In this document: one piece after another, positions 24,084 to 33,789 of the stretch
How the letters are laid out: the number at the start of each line of letters is the position of its first letter
How positions within the stretch are numbered: the first letter of the stretch is position 1
Assembly (NCBI RefSeq): GCF_026130165.1
Contig: NZ_JAIHOM010000049.1
Coordinates: forward strand, 1-35,527
DNA length: 35,527 nucleotides
Source of the DNA: Spirulina subsalsa FACHB-351
GTDB lineage: Bacteria > Cyanobacteriota > Cyanobacteriia > Cyanobacteriales > Spirulinaceae
Direction: 5' to 3'
Translations under genes and position numbers: made by a program
The notes under the pieces: generated by a model
Seen by the model: only the letters and a program-made list of their open reading frames with translations
The model's database searches: none
Told to the model about the DNA's origin: nothing

Positions 24084-26213
24084 TTAGTTCCCTTCCACGA
24101 TGATTTTTACCCCACAGGCTTTTAATTCCGGTTGTTGAGAAATGGGACAAGCGGCCGGATGGGTGAGGTTGTTCACTTCCGCCCCCTGGGCCCAGAGACT
24201 TCCCCAGTGCATGGGGACAAAAACGGTTCCCGGTGCGATCGCCTTAGTCACTTTTACCTGTAAACGACAAGCCCCCCGTCTCGATTCCACTCGCACCCAT
24301 TCCCCCTCACTCACCCCCAACTTTTGCCCATCTCGGGGATGAACTTCTAAAAACGGTTCCGGGTGCATTTGTTGAATTTTAGGAATGCGTCCGGTGCGGG
24401 TTTGGGTGTGCCAGTGGCCGTAAAGCCGCCCGGTGGTCAAAACAAAGGGATAGTCTAAATCAGGGGGTTCTGCGAGTCCCCTCGGGTGGACTGGGGCGAA
24501 GTTTGCCCGTCCGTTGGCGGTCGGGAAATGATCATCTAAGTACAAACGTTTTGCGGTTGAGGTCGGCTCGGACCCTTGGGGAAAGGGCCACTGTTGGGGA
24601 CCCGATTGGGCTAAGATTTCATGACTTAATCCACTCACATCACAGACTCGTCCGGCCGTCAGTTGGGCAAATTCCGCGTAAACATCGGCCACCGAGGTAA
24701 AGGGAAACTGCGCCTCATAGCCCAAACGTCGCCCCACTTCGGCAAAAACCGCCCAATCCTCTCGCGCTTCTCCGGCCGGGGTATGGAAGGCCTGACAGTA
24801 GGTGACACGGCGTTCTGAATTGGTCATCACCCCAGTTTTCTCACTCCATTGGGTGGCGGGTAATAACAGATGGGCATAGTCAGCCGTTTCTGTGGGGTAA
24901 TAGGCCTCTTGGTAGATGGTAAAGGGGGATTTAGCCAACGCTTGGCGCGTCCGTTCTAAGTCCGGTAAACTGACCAGAGGATTGGTTGCCGCAATCCAAA
25001 GTAACTGAACGCTGCCCTCCTCCAATCCGGTGATCATTTCCCACACACTGCGCCCGACTTGGGGGGAAATTTGACCGGGGGGTAAGCCCCAAAACTGCTC
25101 AAGGTCTGAGCGATCTTGGGCGCTGGTGACGCTGCGATATCCGGGGAGGAGGTGGGCGAGTCCTCCCGCTTCCCGTCCTCCCATGGCATTGGGTTGTCCA
25201 GTGAGAGAAAAGGGGCCGGCTCCAGGTTTACCGATTTGTCCAGTGAGAAGGTGTAAGTTGATTAAACTCTGGACTTTGGCGGTGCCTTCTGAGGACTGAT
25301 TTAAGCCCATTGACCAGAGGGATAGTACCCGTTGAGAGTCTGCCCAGTAGCGTGCTGCTTGTTCAATTTGGGCTACAGAGATCCCGCAACGGGGGGCGAC
25401 ATCTTCTGGGGGATATTGTTGAATCAGGGCGACGTATTCGGCAAAGTTGTTGGTGTGGTTTTTAATGAAGTCTCGGTTCAATTGACCCCATTGAATGAGG
25501 AGGTAGGCGATCGCATGAAACAAGTCCACATCGCTCCCCGGGGTAATCCCCAGATGGAGATCCGCCGTTTCAGCCGTGGGAGTTTGGCGCGGGTCTATCA
25601 CCACTAACTTAACCTGGGGATTGCGTTTGCGGTACTTCAGGAAACGATTAAACACAATGGGATGGCATTCGGCCGCATTACTCCCCACAAAAAAGGCACA
25701 ATCGGTTAACTCCAAATCCTCATAACAGGCGGGGGGGCCATCGGAGCCTAAACTCAACTTATACCCCGACACGGCCGAAGACATACAGAGGCGGGAATTA
25801 GCATCAAAATTATTCGTCCCCAAACAGCCTTTAATCAACTTTTGCGCCGTATAGTAATCTTCCGTCAGAAACTGCCCGGAACCATACATACAGATGCTAT
25901 CGGCTCCGTAATCGGCGCGTACTCGTTGAATTTCCCCCACAATCCGCCCTAACGCCTCCTCCCAACTGATTCGTCGAAAGGGCTGATCTAAAGATTCCCG
26001 AAACATCGGATATAACAAGCGTCCCCGATCGATAGACTCAATAATAGTCGCCCCTTTCACGCAAACCATACCCTGACTAGAGGGATGAGTGCGATCGCCC
26101 CGCACCTTCCAATTATCCACAATAGCCCCACTGGTTTCCGAGGGATTATGAACCACCTCCAAACCACACCCCACCCCACAATAAGGACAGAGCGTTTTAA
26201 CCGACTTCATCAT
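24084..26213 (-). CDS. narB: Ferredoxin-nitrate reductase
   Basis: A 709-residue assimilatory nitrate reductase that reduces nitrate to nitrite with electrons from ferredoxin. The N-terminal [4Fe-4S] site is C9-x2-C12-x3-C16 ([14 protein letters not shown]) with C51. C143 in [13 protein letters not shown] is the expected molybdenum ligand. Other bis-MGD pterin-binding blocks are [52 protein letters not shown] and, in the C-terminal domain, [19 protein letters not shown]. The length is typical for NarB, and there is no C-terminal flavodoxin domain. Start MMKSVKTLC: either Met is possible. It is the last gene of the nrt operon, 5 bp after nrtD. Nitrite reductase (nirA) is not in the window. Confidence 0.96.
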   Translation of the reverse strand: MMKSVKTLCPYCGVGCGLEVVHNPSETSGAIVDNWKVRGDRTHPSSQGMVCVKGATIIESIDRGRLLYPMFRESLDQPFRRISWEEALGRIVGEIQRVRADYGADSICMYGSGQFLTEDYYTAQKLIKGCLGTNNFDANSRLCMSSAVSGYKLSLGSDGPPACYEDLELTDCAFFVGSNAAECHPIVFNRFLKYRKRNPQVKLVVIDPRQTPTAETADLHLGITPGSDVDLFHAIAYLLIQWGQLNRDFIKNHTNNFAEYVALIQQYPPEDVAPRCGISVAQIEQAARYWADSQRVLSLWSMGLNQSSEGTAKVQSLINLHLLTGQIGKPGAGPFSLTGQPNAMGGREAGGLAHLLPGYRSVTSAQDRSDLEQFWGLPPGQISPQVGRSVWEMITGLEEGSVQLLWIAATNPLVSLPDLERTRQALAKSPFTIYQEAYYPTETADYAHLLLPATQWSEKTGVMTNSERRVTYCQAFHTPAGEAREDWAVFAEVGRRLGYEAQFPFTSVADVYAEFAQLTAGRVCDVSGLSHEILAQSGPQQWPFPQGSEPTSTAKRLYLDDHFPTANGRANFAPVHPRGLAEPPDLDYPFVLTTGRLYGHWHTQTRTGRIPKIQQMHPEPFLEVHPRDGQKLGVSEGEWVRVESRRGACRLQVKVTKAIAPGTVFVPMHWGSLWAQGAEVNNLTHPAACPISQQPELKACGVKIIVEGN

Positions 26214-26218
26214 CCCCT

Positions 26219-27148
26219 TTACTCCTCAATTTCATCATGAGCAAAACGACGATAGAGGAAATCTAAAGCCTCATTACGCAACTCGTAATAGCGAGGATCT
26301 TCCATCAAACGAGAACGCATCCGAGGACGACTAAACGGAATCTCTAAAATTTCCCCCACCTTCGCCGCCGGACCATTGGTCATCATCACCAAACGATCCG
26401 CCAAAAATAACGCCTCATCAATATCATGGGTAATCATTAAAACCGTCACCCGATGCTCTCGCCAAATACTCAACAATTCTTCCTGTAACTCCTCCCGCGT
26501 AATGGGATCCAACGCCCCAAACGGTTCATCTAAAATCAACATTTCGGGACGAATCGATAAAGCCCGAGCAATCGATACCCGTTGTTTCATACCCCCGGAA
26601 ATTTCCCCCGGTCTTTTATCCGCCGCTTCCGTCAATCCCACTAACTCAATATGCTCTTGAGCAATCGCTTTTTTCTCCCCTTTCGACTTATCTTTATAGA
26701 CCGCATCAACGGCTAAATAAACATTCTCAAACACCGTTTTCCAAGGCAAGAGCGAATAATTTTGGAACACCACCATCCGATCCGGTCCCGGTTCCGTAAT
26801 TGGTTTTTGATGGAGTGTAATCATCCCCGACGTCGGTTGATGGAATCCCGCCACCATATTTAACAGCGTTGACTTCCCACACCCCGAGTGACCAATTAAA
26901 CAAATAAACTCCCCCTCCTTCACTGTTAAATTAACCCCATCCAGGGCGACAAAATCCCCGCCCGGTGTAGGATAAACCTTAGAAATATCTCGAATTTCTA
27001 GAAAAGATTCGCTTTGAGCCGCAACCGAAGAATTCAAAGGATTGGATAGAGTTTGCATGGTTTTTGAAAAAGACATTAAATCAGGTTTAAGTTCGTTAGA
27101 ATCTTGTGCGTCCATTACTTGTTTTGTATTGTCCCTCAGCTTAAACAT
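26219..27148 (-). CDS. nrtD: Nitrate ABC transporter ATP-binding protein NrtD
   Basis: A 309-residue ATPase of the nitrate/nitrite/cyanate importer. Walker [18 protein letters not shown]-loop [18 protein letters not shown], signature [16 protein letters not shown], Walker [15 protein letters not shown]-loop MITHDIDEA. The first 45 or so residues before the core are not conserved; the frame starts within the nrtC end (8-bp overlap), and MDAQD at 27115 is an alternative start. Unlike NrtC it has no solute-binding-protein domain. It forms the ATPase pair with NrtC under the NrtB dimer. Confidence 0.94.
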   Translation of the reverse strand: MFKLRDNTKQVMDAQDSNELKPDLMSFSKTMQTLSNPLNSSVAAQSESFLEIRDISKVYPTPGGDFVALDGVNLTVKEGEFICLIGHSGCGKSTLLNMVAGFHQPTSGMITLHQKPITEPGPDRMVVFQNYSLLPWKTVFENVYLAVDAVYKDKSKGEKKAIAQEHIELVGLTEAADKRPGEISGGMKQRVSIARALSIRPEMLILDEPFGALDPITREELQEELLSIWREHRVTVLMITHDIDEALFLADRLVMMTNGPAAKVGEILEIPFSRPRMRSRLMEDPRYYELRNEALDFLYRRFAHDEIEE

Positions 27149-29141
27149 TCACTAAATCATCGACAAAAATCTCTTCAATCCGAATATCTCGTTTAATCTT
27201 TAACCCTTTGAGATAAGTTAAAGGTTCATCAGGATTAAAGACCACCTCATCAAATAGTTTAATCGGAGCGCGATCCCGAGGAGTATCGGGTAAATCTAAC
27301 GCCCTGGCCGCCTCCCCAAACAAATCAATCCGGTTAATTCGTTCCGTAATCCCGACCCAGTTTTTTGGGAAAGGAATCAGTCCCCAGCGTGCCATTTGAG
27401 CCATCATCCACAGCAATTCTACAGAACTGGGTGCATTGGTTTTGTCCACAAAAAACTGATTGTAACGCAGATGTTGAACCGGTTCATATTCAGTTCCATA
27501 ATCATAGGGATCAATAAAGCCCGGACGAGTATAAACCGCCGCAGAACCGACATATTGGGGCTGACAAAGAAGCTCTAAAATGTCCTCACGATTGCGACGA
27601 TCATCGCAGTATTCACAGGCTCTTAATAGCGCCCTTAATAACGCTTGATGGGTGTCTGGATATTGATTCGCCCAGTCTTCTCGCACCCCTAAAACCTTCT
27701 CCACATGACCCGGATAAATCTCCAAATCAGAAGCGATGACAAAGCCCACTTCTTCATAAACAGCGCGAGAATTCCAAGGTTCTCCCACACAATACCCCGT
27801 AATATTACCCGCCTTTAAATTAGATACCATTTGCGGGGGAGGAATCATGGTTAAATTTACATCCCGATCGGGATCAATTCCCCCAGAAGCTAACCAATAG
27901 CGGAGGATAATATTGTGCATTGATGTAGGATGTACCATGCCTAAATTATGCACGTGATCAGGTGTTTGTTCCAGCACTTGCCGGAAATCTTCTAAAGTCC
28001 TCACCCCTTGCTCATAGAGTTTTTTACTCAAGGTGATGGCGTTGCCATTGCGGGATAAAGTGAGTGCTGAGACAATGGGAGTTGGATGATTGCCCCCCAT
28101 ACCTAAAGTAATCCCCAGAGGCATCCCTGTGACCATTTGAGCCGCATCTAAGCGCCCTTGAACGACCCCCTCAGCAATGGTTTTCCAACTGGCTTCTCGG
28201 CTTAAATTGACCTGTTCTAGACCTTCTTCAGCAAAGAATCCTTTCTCCTGTGCAACCACAAGAGGGGCGCAATCGATTAAGGGAATAAACCCTAACTGTA
28301 AATTAATTTTTTCTAAACCATTTCCTGCAATAATTGAGGGAGTAGACGCTTGACGTTTTTTCGCCCGTTTTTGTTGATTTAAAAAGTACACAATTTCATT
28401 GCGTAAAGCATAGTAGCTGGGATGATTTACCACTTCCAAACGATGACGAGGCCGGGGAATCTTTACCTCTAAAATTTGTCCAATATGGGCTTCTGGACCA
28501 TTGGTTAACATGACAATTCGATCCGAGAGTAATAAAGCCTCATCGGGATCATGTGTCACCATCAAACAGCTAACGTGATTTTCCTGACAAATTTTCATTA
28601 ACTGTTCCTGTAAATTCCCCCGTGTGAGGGCATCTAAGGCCCCAAAGGGTTCATCGAGGAGGAGGAGTTTCGGGCGAATGGCTAAAGCGCGTGCGATCGC
28701 CACCCGTTGTTTCATTCCCCCAGACAGTTGGGCTGGGTACTTTTTCGCCGCCCCCCGCAATCCCACCATCTCAATATGGTGCTGCACAATCTCCCGTCTT
28801 TCTGTAGCCGAGATATCTTTCATCACCGTATCTACAGCCAAAGCAATATTCTCCCAAACCGTTTTCCAAGGGAGGAGAGAATAATTCTGAAAAACCACCA
28901 TCCGATCAGGCCCAGGTTCCGTAATTTCTCGTCCTTCTAAAACCACTCCCCCCTGACTCGGTTGATCCAAACCCGCCACAATATTCAGTAACGTTGATTT
29001 ACCACAACCGGAATGGCCTAACAGAGAAACAAATTCCCCCGCTTCAATTTCTAAATGAACATTTTTAATCGCAATATATCGTCCTCCATTGGGGAGGGTA
29101 AAAACACGGTCAACGTGGTCAACTTCAAGAAAGGATGCCAT
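27141..29141 (-). CDS. nrtC: Nitrate ABC transporter ATPase fused to a NrtA-like regulatory domain
   Basis: A 666-residue fusion. Residues 1-255 are an ABC ATPase ([51 protein letters not shown]). Residues about 285-655 resemble NrtA itself ([55 protein letters not shown]). In cyanobacteria this C-terminal domain is known to be required for ammonium inhibition of nitrate uptake. The length matches the family. The 3' end overlaps nrtD by 8 bp. A 313-bp gap full of hairpin repeats separates it from nrtA upstream. Confidence 0.95.
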   Translation of the reverse strand: MASFLEVDHVDRVFTLPNGGRYIAIKNVHLEIEAGEFVSLLGHSGCGKSTLLNIVAGLDQPSQGGVVLEGREITEPGPDRMVVFQNYSLLPWKTVWENIALAVDTVMKDISATERREIVQHHIEMVGLRGAAKKYPAQLSGGMKQRVAIARALAIRPKLLLLDEPFGALDALTRGNLQEQLMKICQENHVSCLMVTHDPDEALLLSDRIVMLTNGPEAHIGQILEVKIPRPRHRLEVVNHPSYYALRNEIVYFLNQQKRAKKRQASTPSIIAGNGLEKINLQLGFIPLIDCAPLVVAQEKGFFAEEGLEQVNLSREASWKTIAEGVVQGRLDAAQMVTGMPLGITLGMGGNHPTPIVSALTLSRNGNAITLSKKLYEQGVRTLEDFRQVLEQTPDHVHNLGMVHPTSMHNIILRYWLASGGIDPDRDVNLTMIPPPQMVSNLKAGNITGYCVGEPWNSRAVYEEVGFVIASDLEIYPGHVEKVLGVREDWANQYPDTHQALLRALLRACEYCDDRRNREDILELLCQPQYVGSAAVYTRPGFIDPYDYGTEYEPVQHLRYNQFFVDKTNAPSSVELLWMMAQMARWGLIPFPKNWVGITERINRIDLFGEAARALDLPDTPRDRAPIKLFDEVVFNPDEPLTYLKGLKIKRDIRIEEIFVDDLVNV

Positions 29142-29181
29142 AACTTTTTTTAGAGTTAATGAGTAGGTATGATGTAGGTTT

Positions 29182-29440
29182 TATCCCCCTAAATCCCCCT
29201 TTGAAAGGGGGACTTTTCTCTTTCTCCTCCCCTCACAAAGGGGGACTTTTCTCTTTCTCACCCTTTGAAAGGGGGACTTTTCTCTTTCCCCCCCTTACGA
29301 AGGGGGGCTAGGCAGTAGGGGGGATGAAAAGTTCCAGTTAAAAGGGTGACTTTTCTCTTTCCCCCCCTTACAAAGGGTGACTTTTCTCTTTCCCCCCCTT
29401 ACAAAGGGGGGCTAGGGGGGATGAAAAGTTCCAGTTAAAA
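29182..29440. repeat. Hairpin-forming repeats in the nrtA-nrtC gap
   Basis: The motif GACTTTTCTCTTT begins at 29211, 29244, 29275, 29348 and 29379, at 31-33 bp steps except for one longer interval. Between copies lie C-rich and G-rich arms such as CCCCCTTTGAAAGGGGG and CCCCCCTTACRAAGGGGGG, which fold into strong stems. A longer module ending GGGGGGATGAAAAGTTCCAG occurs twice (29318 and 29415). The outer ends carry the TATCCCCCTA dispersed element that also opens the array at 6397. It fills almost all of the gap inside the nrt operon. Confidence 0.9.
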
Positions 29441-29454
29441 CGGTTTACCCTTCG

Positions 29455-30825
29455 TCAGCTAAAACTGAAAATCTTGCCGCGACCTACCCGAATATCAAAA
29501 CCATTCAAATAAGCCACCGGATCACTGGGATCAAACCCTCGATTGTCAATAAATACCTCGGGAGGTTCTACCTTCATCCCATCACTCGGCAACTCAATAT
29601 TCATTGCCTTAGCCACATCTTCATAAATATTGGTCGGATAAACCCTCTGGATAATTTCATCAGCATCACTAGGATATTCCTTAATATCCGGCAATTGATT
29701 CCAACGAATCATTTGAGTTAACAACCAAATCCCATGAGAAGCATAGGGATAATTGGCATTATCTGGACGCTGCATATAATCCGTTTCCATGAAATTAAAC
29801 AAGTTAAAATCAGGAATAGGCTTGACCCGATCTTCCTCATCAAAACCGCCATAATCATAGGTTCCCGTCATTGATGCTTTCGCATATTCAACCCGGGCAT
29901 TCACATAAGGACGACGGGAAATTATTTCCACCACTTCTAAGCGATTTTCCGGCACATCACAATATTGACAAGCTTCAATCGTGGCCGCCACTAAAGCCCG
30001 CGCTGTGTTAGGATTCGCCTCAATCCAGGCCTGCATTGTTGCTAACACCTTTTCCGGGTGTCCTTGCCACACATCCCGGTCAACCGTTGCCGTAAAGCCC
30101 ACATTATCAAACACCGCCCGTTGATTCCAAGGTTCTCCCACACAGTAACCATCCATCGTCCCAGCGCGCATATTTTCCACCATCTGGGGCGGGGGAATCA
30201 CAATCACTTTCACATCTCGCTCCGGATTAATCCCCATGGCACTTAACCAGTAGCGGGTGTTGTAATTGTGCATAGAAGAGGGGAACACTACCGCAAAGGA
30301 GGGGGGTTCACTCATCCCTTGAATGTATTGCCGATAAGCGGTGCCAAACTCATCAAAACTGCTGTAGTCGGGTAGGGGGCGAATCCCGGCTTCCCATGCT
30401 TGGCGAGAAAGGGTCATGGCGTTGCCGTTGACATCCAACATCATCAGGGAGCGCATGGGGGCCTTCTCGGGTCCCAATTGGGTCAATAAAGGCATCCCAC
30501 AAACGGCATGGGAGGCATCTAAACGACCTTGTAATAAACCATCCCGCACGGTTGCCCAACTGGCCTCTTTACTGATAGTTACGTTGAGCCCATATTTTTC
30601 GTAAATGCCTTTTTCTTTCCCAATGACAAGGGGGGCGCAGTCGGTGAGGGGAATAATTCCGAGGGTGAGGTTAGGTTTTTCTAATGGGCCAAAATCAATG
30701 GCAGGACTTCCGGTAGTTTCTCCACCCCCAGTAGGACTGCTAGGAGTTGTATTGTTGGCACAAGCGGCAAAGGTAAACCCAGCAGCAGCGAGACTAGAGT
30801 ATTTAAGAAATTTACGACGATCCAT
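29455..30825 (-). CDS. nrtA: Nitrate-binding lipoprotein NrtA
   Basis: A 456-residue periplasmic nitrate/nitrite-binding protein. The N-terminus MDRRKFLKYSSLAAAGFTFA is a twin-arginine-like signal leading to a lipobox (FAAC, lipidated C22), then an Asn/Thr/Pro/Gly linker. The binding domain shows LGIIPLTDCAPLVIGKEKGI, KEASWATVRDGLLQGRLDAS, VFPSSMHNYNTRYWLSAMG and [20 protein letters not shown], the family residues around the nitrate pocket. The length is normal. Unusually, the gene follows nrtB instead of preceding it (gap 135 bp). Confidence 0.95.
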   Translation of the reverse strand: MDRRKFLKYSSLAAAGFTFAACANNTTPSSPTGGGETTGSPAIDFGPLEKPNLTLGIIPLTDCAPLVIGKEKGIYEKYGLNVTISKEASWATVRDGLLQGRLDASHAVCGMPLLTQLGPEKAPMRSLMMLDVNGNAMTLSRQAWEAGIRPLPDYSSFDEFGTAYRQYIQGMSEPPSFAVVFPSSMHNYNTRYWLSAMGINPERDVKVIVIPPPQMVENMRAGTMDGYCVGEPWNQRAVFDNVGFTATVDRDVWQGHPEKVLATMQAWIEANPNTARALVAATIEACQYCDVPENRLEVVEIISRRPYVNARVEYAKASMTGTYDYGGFDEEDRVKPIPDFNLFNFMETDYMQRPDNANYPYASHGIWLLTQMIRWNQLPDIKEYPSDADEIIQRVYPTNIYEDVAKAMNIELPSDGMKVEPPEVFIDNRGFDPSDPVAYLNGFDIRVGRGKIFSFS

Positions 30826-30930
30826 TGTTTTCCTGAGTTTTTGCTAAGGGTGCAGTGAAGGTTAAAAAGAGGCGAGAGATGGGCGAATCAATCATTGATG
30901 ATTGCTGGAGTCGGGGACGCAAGGAGCTTG

Positions 30931-30955
30931 TCCAAGGGGTGATGATTTCCTTGGG
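30931..30955 (-). other. Hairpin after nrtB
   Basis: CCAAGG (30932-30937) and CCTTGG (30949-30954) form a perfect 6-bp stem shortly after the nrtB stop, with no T-run. It may be an mRNA processing or 3'-end stabilising structure between nrtB and nrtA. Confidence 0.3.
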
Positions 30956-30960
30956 AATTC

Positions 30961-31836
30961 CTAGTTTTGTAGTTGAGCTTTGCCCACGACAAAACGCTCT
31001 ACAACAGCTACTAATTGATCGAGCAGTAAGCCGACAATACCAATGACAAAGAGGGAAAGAATGACTAAGCTAATTTCTCCGGTGTTGTAGGTGTCCCAGA
31101 CAAAGAAGCCGATTCCTGTTGCTCCAGTTAGCATTTCTGCGGCTACAATCACCAGCCAAGCAATCCCTAAACTCAAGCGCATTCCGGTAAAGATATAAGG
31201 CAGGGTGGAGGGAATCATGATTTCAGTTACGACTTGCGGTTTGGAAAGCTTGAGAACTTTGGAGACATTCCAGTAGTCTTTGGGGATACTTTTTACTCCT
31301 AAAGCGGTGTTAATTAGTGTTGGCCAGAGGGAGGTGACAACAATCACAAAGATTGCGGGGGCATTTTGAGCAATATTACGGGGTGCGCCTTCGAGGAGGG
31401 CGGTAAATAGCACGATGCCTACAGGGAGCCACGCTAGGGGGGAAATGGGTTTGCCGAGTTGGATGAGGGGATTCATCATTTTGGCGGCTTGGCGAGAGGT
31501 GCCGATGAGAAAACCGAGGGGAATTGCGATCGCCATGGCAATCACAAACCCAAAGGCAACCCGCACTAAACTGTAAAGGGTGAGGAAAAATATTCCTTCA
31601 TCCCCTTGGGTTTGAGAGAAAAAGTTCTGAAGATAGGGCAAACTATCTTCAAAGGTGCGAGAGGGATTGGGCAGTTCACTAATTTTGCCTTCGGTTAATT
31701 TTGCTAAAATACTCCACAGGATAATTAAAGCGAAAAATCCCAGAGCAGGAAAAATAATGTTTTCTCCATTTCTGCCTAAGAATTGAGTCCAGTTTAAGGT
31801 CGGTTTTGTTTTGGTTTTTTCTGTGGCAACACTCAT
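30961..31836 (-). CDS. nrtB: Nitrate ABC transporter permease NrtB
   Basis: A 291-residue inner-membrane permease with six or so hydrophobic helices. The cytoplasmic EAA loop, which contacts NrtC and NrtD, appears as ILRVPK-like text here: KVLKLSKPQVVTEIMIPSTL followed by PYIFTGMRLSLGIAWLVIV. Other family blocks are SLVRVAFGFVIAMAIAIPLG, LIQLGKPISPLAWLPVGIVL and AEMLTGATGIGFFVWDTYN. The length is typical. It is the first gene of the operon, about 180 nt behind the NtcA-type promoter. In most described cyanobacterial clusters nrtA comes first. Confidence 0.94.
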   Translation of the reverse strand: MSVATEKTKTKPTLNWTQFLGRNGENIIFPALGFFALIILWSILAKLTEGKISELPNPSRTFEDSLPYLQNFFSQTQGDEGIFFLTLYSLVRVAFGFVIAMAIAIPLGFLIGTSRQAAKMMNPLIQLGKPISPLAWLPVGIVLFTALLEGAPRNIAQNAPAIFVIVVTSLWPTLINTALGVKSIPKDYWNVSKVLKLSKPQVVTEIMIPSTLPYIFTGMRLSLGIAWLVIVAAEMLTGATGIGFFVWDTYNTGEISLVILSLFVIGIVGLLLDQLVAVVERFVVGKAQLQN

Positions 31837-32021
31837 GATTTAATGCGGAAGAAGGGGAATAACTAAGCGATTCAACAACGCCTAAATTTGTGGATTTTAC
31901 AGTTCAAGATTAGGCTAGGCTTTTAGAATTGAGGAGACGTTATCGATGGACTCCTTTCTGTGGGTTAAGCTAGCCAACAATCGGGCTGTATTTCGCCCTT
32001 TTTATGCTTGAATTCTGCTTT

Positions 32022-32063
32022 AGATTAAAAAGATTTGTAGGGGAAATTTGTATTCTGAGTTAC
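32022..32063 (-). promoter_or_regulatory. NtcA-activated promoter of nrtB-nrtA-nrtC-nrtD-narB
   Basis: On the minus strand GTAACTCAGAATAC (32050-32063) is a perfect GTA-N8-TAC NtcA box within a longer TTTGTA...TACAAA symmetry. Exactly 22 bp later comes TAATCT (32022-32027), a TAN3T -10 box. This spacing is the canonical class II NtcA promoter, activated under nitrogen limitation by NtcA with 2-oxoglutarate. The predicted start of transcription is near 32015, giving a leader of about 180 nt before nrtB. The rest of the 31837-32248 gap holds only the palindrome at 32081; I see no gene in it. Confidence 0.9.
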
Positions 32064-32080
32064 AAAATATTAAGCAAAGA

Positions 32081-32099
32081 TGAATATGTCGCATATTCA
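32081..32099. promoter_or_regulatory. Perfect palindrome upstream of the NtcA box
   Basis: TGAATATG-TCG-CATATTCA, two perfect 8-bp arms around 3 bp. It is centred about 33 bp beyond the centre of the NtcA box, near -75 of the nrt promoter, and on the other side it faces hpt. A LysR-type co-activator such as NtcB acts at such a distance in other cyanobacteria, but the sequence is not a T-N11-A match. Confidence 0.5.
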
Positions 32100-32248
32100 C
32101 AATGTATTTTTTGCATAATTAAAGGTTGGGTTCGTGCCAATACACAATCAGTTATATTCCGGCTGGACTCTCCTATCCCTTCTAGGGTGAGGAGTTGTCA
32201 AAGTGGGAGAATGAGCGAAAATGTCCTGTACCCTCAAGCCTAAAACTC

Positions 32249-33157
32249 ATGACTGATTTCAAACTTGATGCCTTTTGGCAGTTCTCCCGCCCCCATACTA
32301 TTATTGGCACCACCTTGAGTGTGTTGGCCATTTATGCGATCGCCCTTTCCCATCACCAAACGATTCCGACACTGGAAAGCCTTGGGGGGCTGCTGCTGAC
32401 TCTCTTCGCCTGTCTCTGTGGCAATGTATATATTGTTGGCCTCAACCAACTGGAAGATATCGAGATTGACCGCATCAATAAACCCCATCTTCCCCTAGCC
32501 TCCGGGGAATTTTCCCGACAAGAGGGGGTTGCTATTGTCAGACTAACAGGGGTTCTCGCAGTGCTAGCGGCGGCTTGGGGGGGTCTTTGGCTCTGGGTCA
32601 CGGTGGGGATTAGTTTAGCCATCGGAACGGCCTATTCTTTACCTCCAGTGCGTTTGAAACGATTTCCCTTTTGGGCCGCTTTTTGTATCTTCACAGTGCG
32701 GGGGGTGGTGGTGAATTTGGGGTTATTCCTACACTTCAACGGTCAATTGGGCGGTGTGCCGGGGATTCCCCTAACGGTGTGGGTGTTGACGGCGTTTATT
32801 GTCTTATTTACCGTTGCGATCGCCCTTTTTAAAGACGTTCCCGACTTAGAAGGGGATAAACAATACAATATCCAGACCTTCACCCTCATTTTAGGTAAAG
32901 CAGCAATTTTAAAACTGTCCCTCTTGGTGATCTCCCTCTGCTATTTAGGCATGATACTAATTGCAGTTGCTAGAATTGCCCCAGTCAACGCAGAGTTTTT
33001 GTTCAGTAGTCATGTCATCCTGCTGATTTCACTCTGGTGGCGGAGTCAGCAGATCCAATTGAGTCAGAAACGGGCGATCGCGCAGTTTTACCAGTTTATC
33101 TGGAAACTCTTTTTCTTGGAATATCTTCTATTTCCCCTAGCCTGTCTACTCGTCTAG
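32249..33157 (+). CDS. hpt: Homogentisate phytyltransferase
   Basis: A 302-residue UbiA-type membrane prenyltransferase that attaches the phytyl chain to homogentisate in tocopherol synthesis. FWQFSRPHTIIGTTLSV, the first Asp-rich motif NQLEDIEIDRINKPHLPLA (N66, D70, D74), FTVRGVVVNLGLFLHF, the second motif FKDVPDLEGDKQYNIQTFT and FYQFIWKLFFLEYLLFPLA match the cyanobacterial HPT (Slr1736) pattern, not MenA. About nine hydrophobic helices are visible. The frame opens at a TTG (32195), but the ATG at 32249 gives the family N-terminus. It is divergent from the nrt operon. Confidence 0.92.
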   Translation: MTDFKLDAFWQFSRPHTIIGTTLSVLAIYAIALSHHQTIPTLESLGGLLLTLFACLCGNVYIVGLNQLEDIEIDRINKPHLPLASGEFSRQEGVAIVRLTGVLAVLAAAWGGLWLWVTVGISLAIGTAYSLPPVRLKRFPFWAAFCIFTVRGVVVNLGLFLHFNGQLGGVPGIPLTVWVLTAFIVLFTVAIALFKDVPDLEGDKQYNIQTFTLILGKAAILKLSLLVISLCYLGMILIAVARIAPVNAEFLFSSHVILLISLWWRSQQIQLSQKRAIAQFYQFIWKLFFLEYLLFPLACLLV

Positions 33158-33241
33158 GTGTTTTACGCCCAACCGCTAAACCCTTTATAATCCAAGTCTG
33201 GCAGCAACAACCCTCTCGATTACACAACAAGAAAGACTGTT

Positions 33242-33778
33242 ATGAAAACCGCTAAACACCTAATCGTTTTTACAGCTACCCTCGCCCTCGTGATCTTTTC
33301 CGGTTGTTCCACCCCCGAACAAACCCAAGCCAGTGATCCCACTCCTCACATCCCTTCTACAGAACAACAATATACACCGTCACCCAGCCCTACCTTGTCC
33401 TCTCCCTCCTCTGCTGCTATTGCCTCCCCCTCCCCTTCCATCGTCGCTCAAGCACCCGATGTAGAGGAGGACTTGAACTGTGATGACCCCACCAGTCAAT
33501 GGGAAATGAACGTCTGTGCTGATCAAGCCGCCAAGGAAGCCGATGCACGCTTAAATGAAGTCTATCGCCAACTGCGAGTAAAAGTCTCTGGCACCCCCCA
33601 AGAAAGTCGTCTCATTGAAGCGGAAAAAGCTTGGATTGACTTCAGAGATAAAGACTGTGAATTTTCCCGCCGTCGCTACGATGGAGGAACGATTATGCCT
33701 ATGATTTACGCCATGTGTGTTAATGATTTAACTCAACGCCGCACGGAACAGTTAGAAGCGTATCTAGAGGAATGGTAA
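33242..33778 (+). CDS. LprI-like (DUF1311) lipoprotein
   Basis: A 178-residue lipoprotein. The signal peptide ends in a lipobox (VIFSGC, lipidated C22). A linker of about 50 residues rich in Pro, Ser and Thr (SPSPTLSSPSSAAIASPSPS) follows. The C-terminal domain has the LprI/DUF1311 pattern: LNCDDPTSQWEMNVCADQAA, ADARLNEVYRQL, EAEKAWIDFRDKDCEF and YAMCVNDLTQRRTEQL. Four mature-domain cysteines probably form two disulfides. Mycobacterial LprI inhibits lysozyme, but most family members are uncharacterised. An ATG preceded by AAGAAAGAC (weak ribosome site) starts the gene 84 bp after hpt. Confidence 0.85.
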   Translation: MKTAKHLIVFTATLALVIFSGCSTPEQTQASDPTPHIPSTEQQYTPSPSPTLSSPSSAAIASPSPSIVAQAPDVEEDLNCDDPTSQWEMNVCADQAAKEADARLNEVYRQLRVKVSGTPQESRLIEAEKAWIDFRDKDCEFSRRRYDGGTIMPMIYAMCVNDLTQRRTEQLEAYLEEW

Positions 33779-33789
33779 ACAGAAGGTTG

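Noticed and set aside
31983-32005. Terminator on the plus strand (GGGC, loop, GCCC, TTTTT)
   Set aside because: The stem is only four base pairs and no plus-strand gene ends upstream. It lies in the nrt leader, where its T-run is on the wrong strand.
32195-33157. menA, or a longer form starting at 32195
   Set aside because: Motifs match homogentisate phytyltransferase more closely than MenA. The TTG at 32195 adds 18 residues unlike the family; the ATG at 32249 is better.
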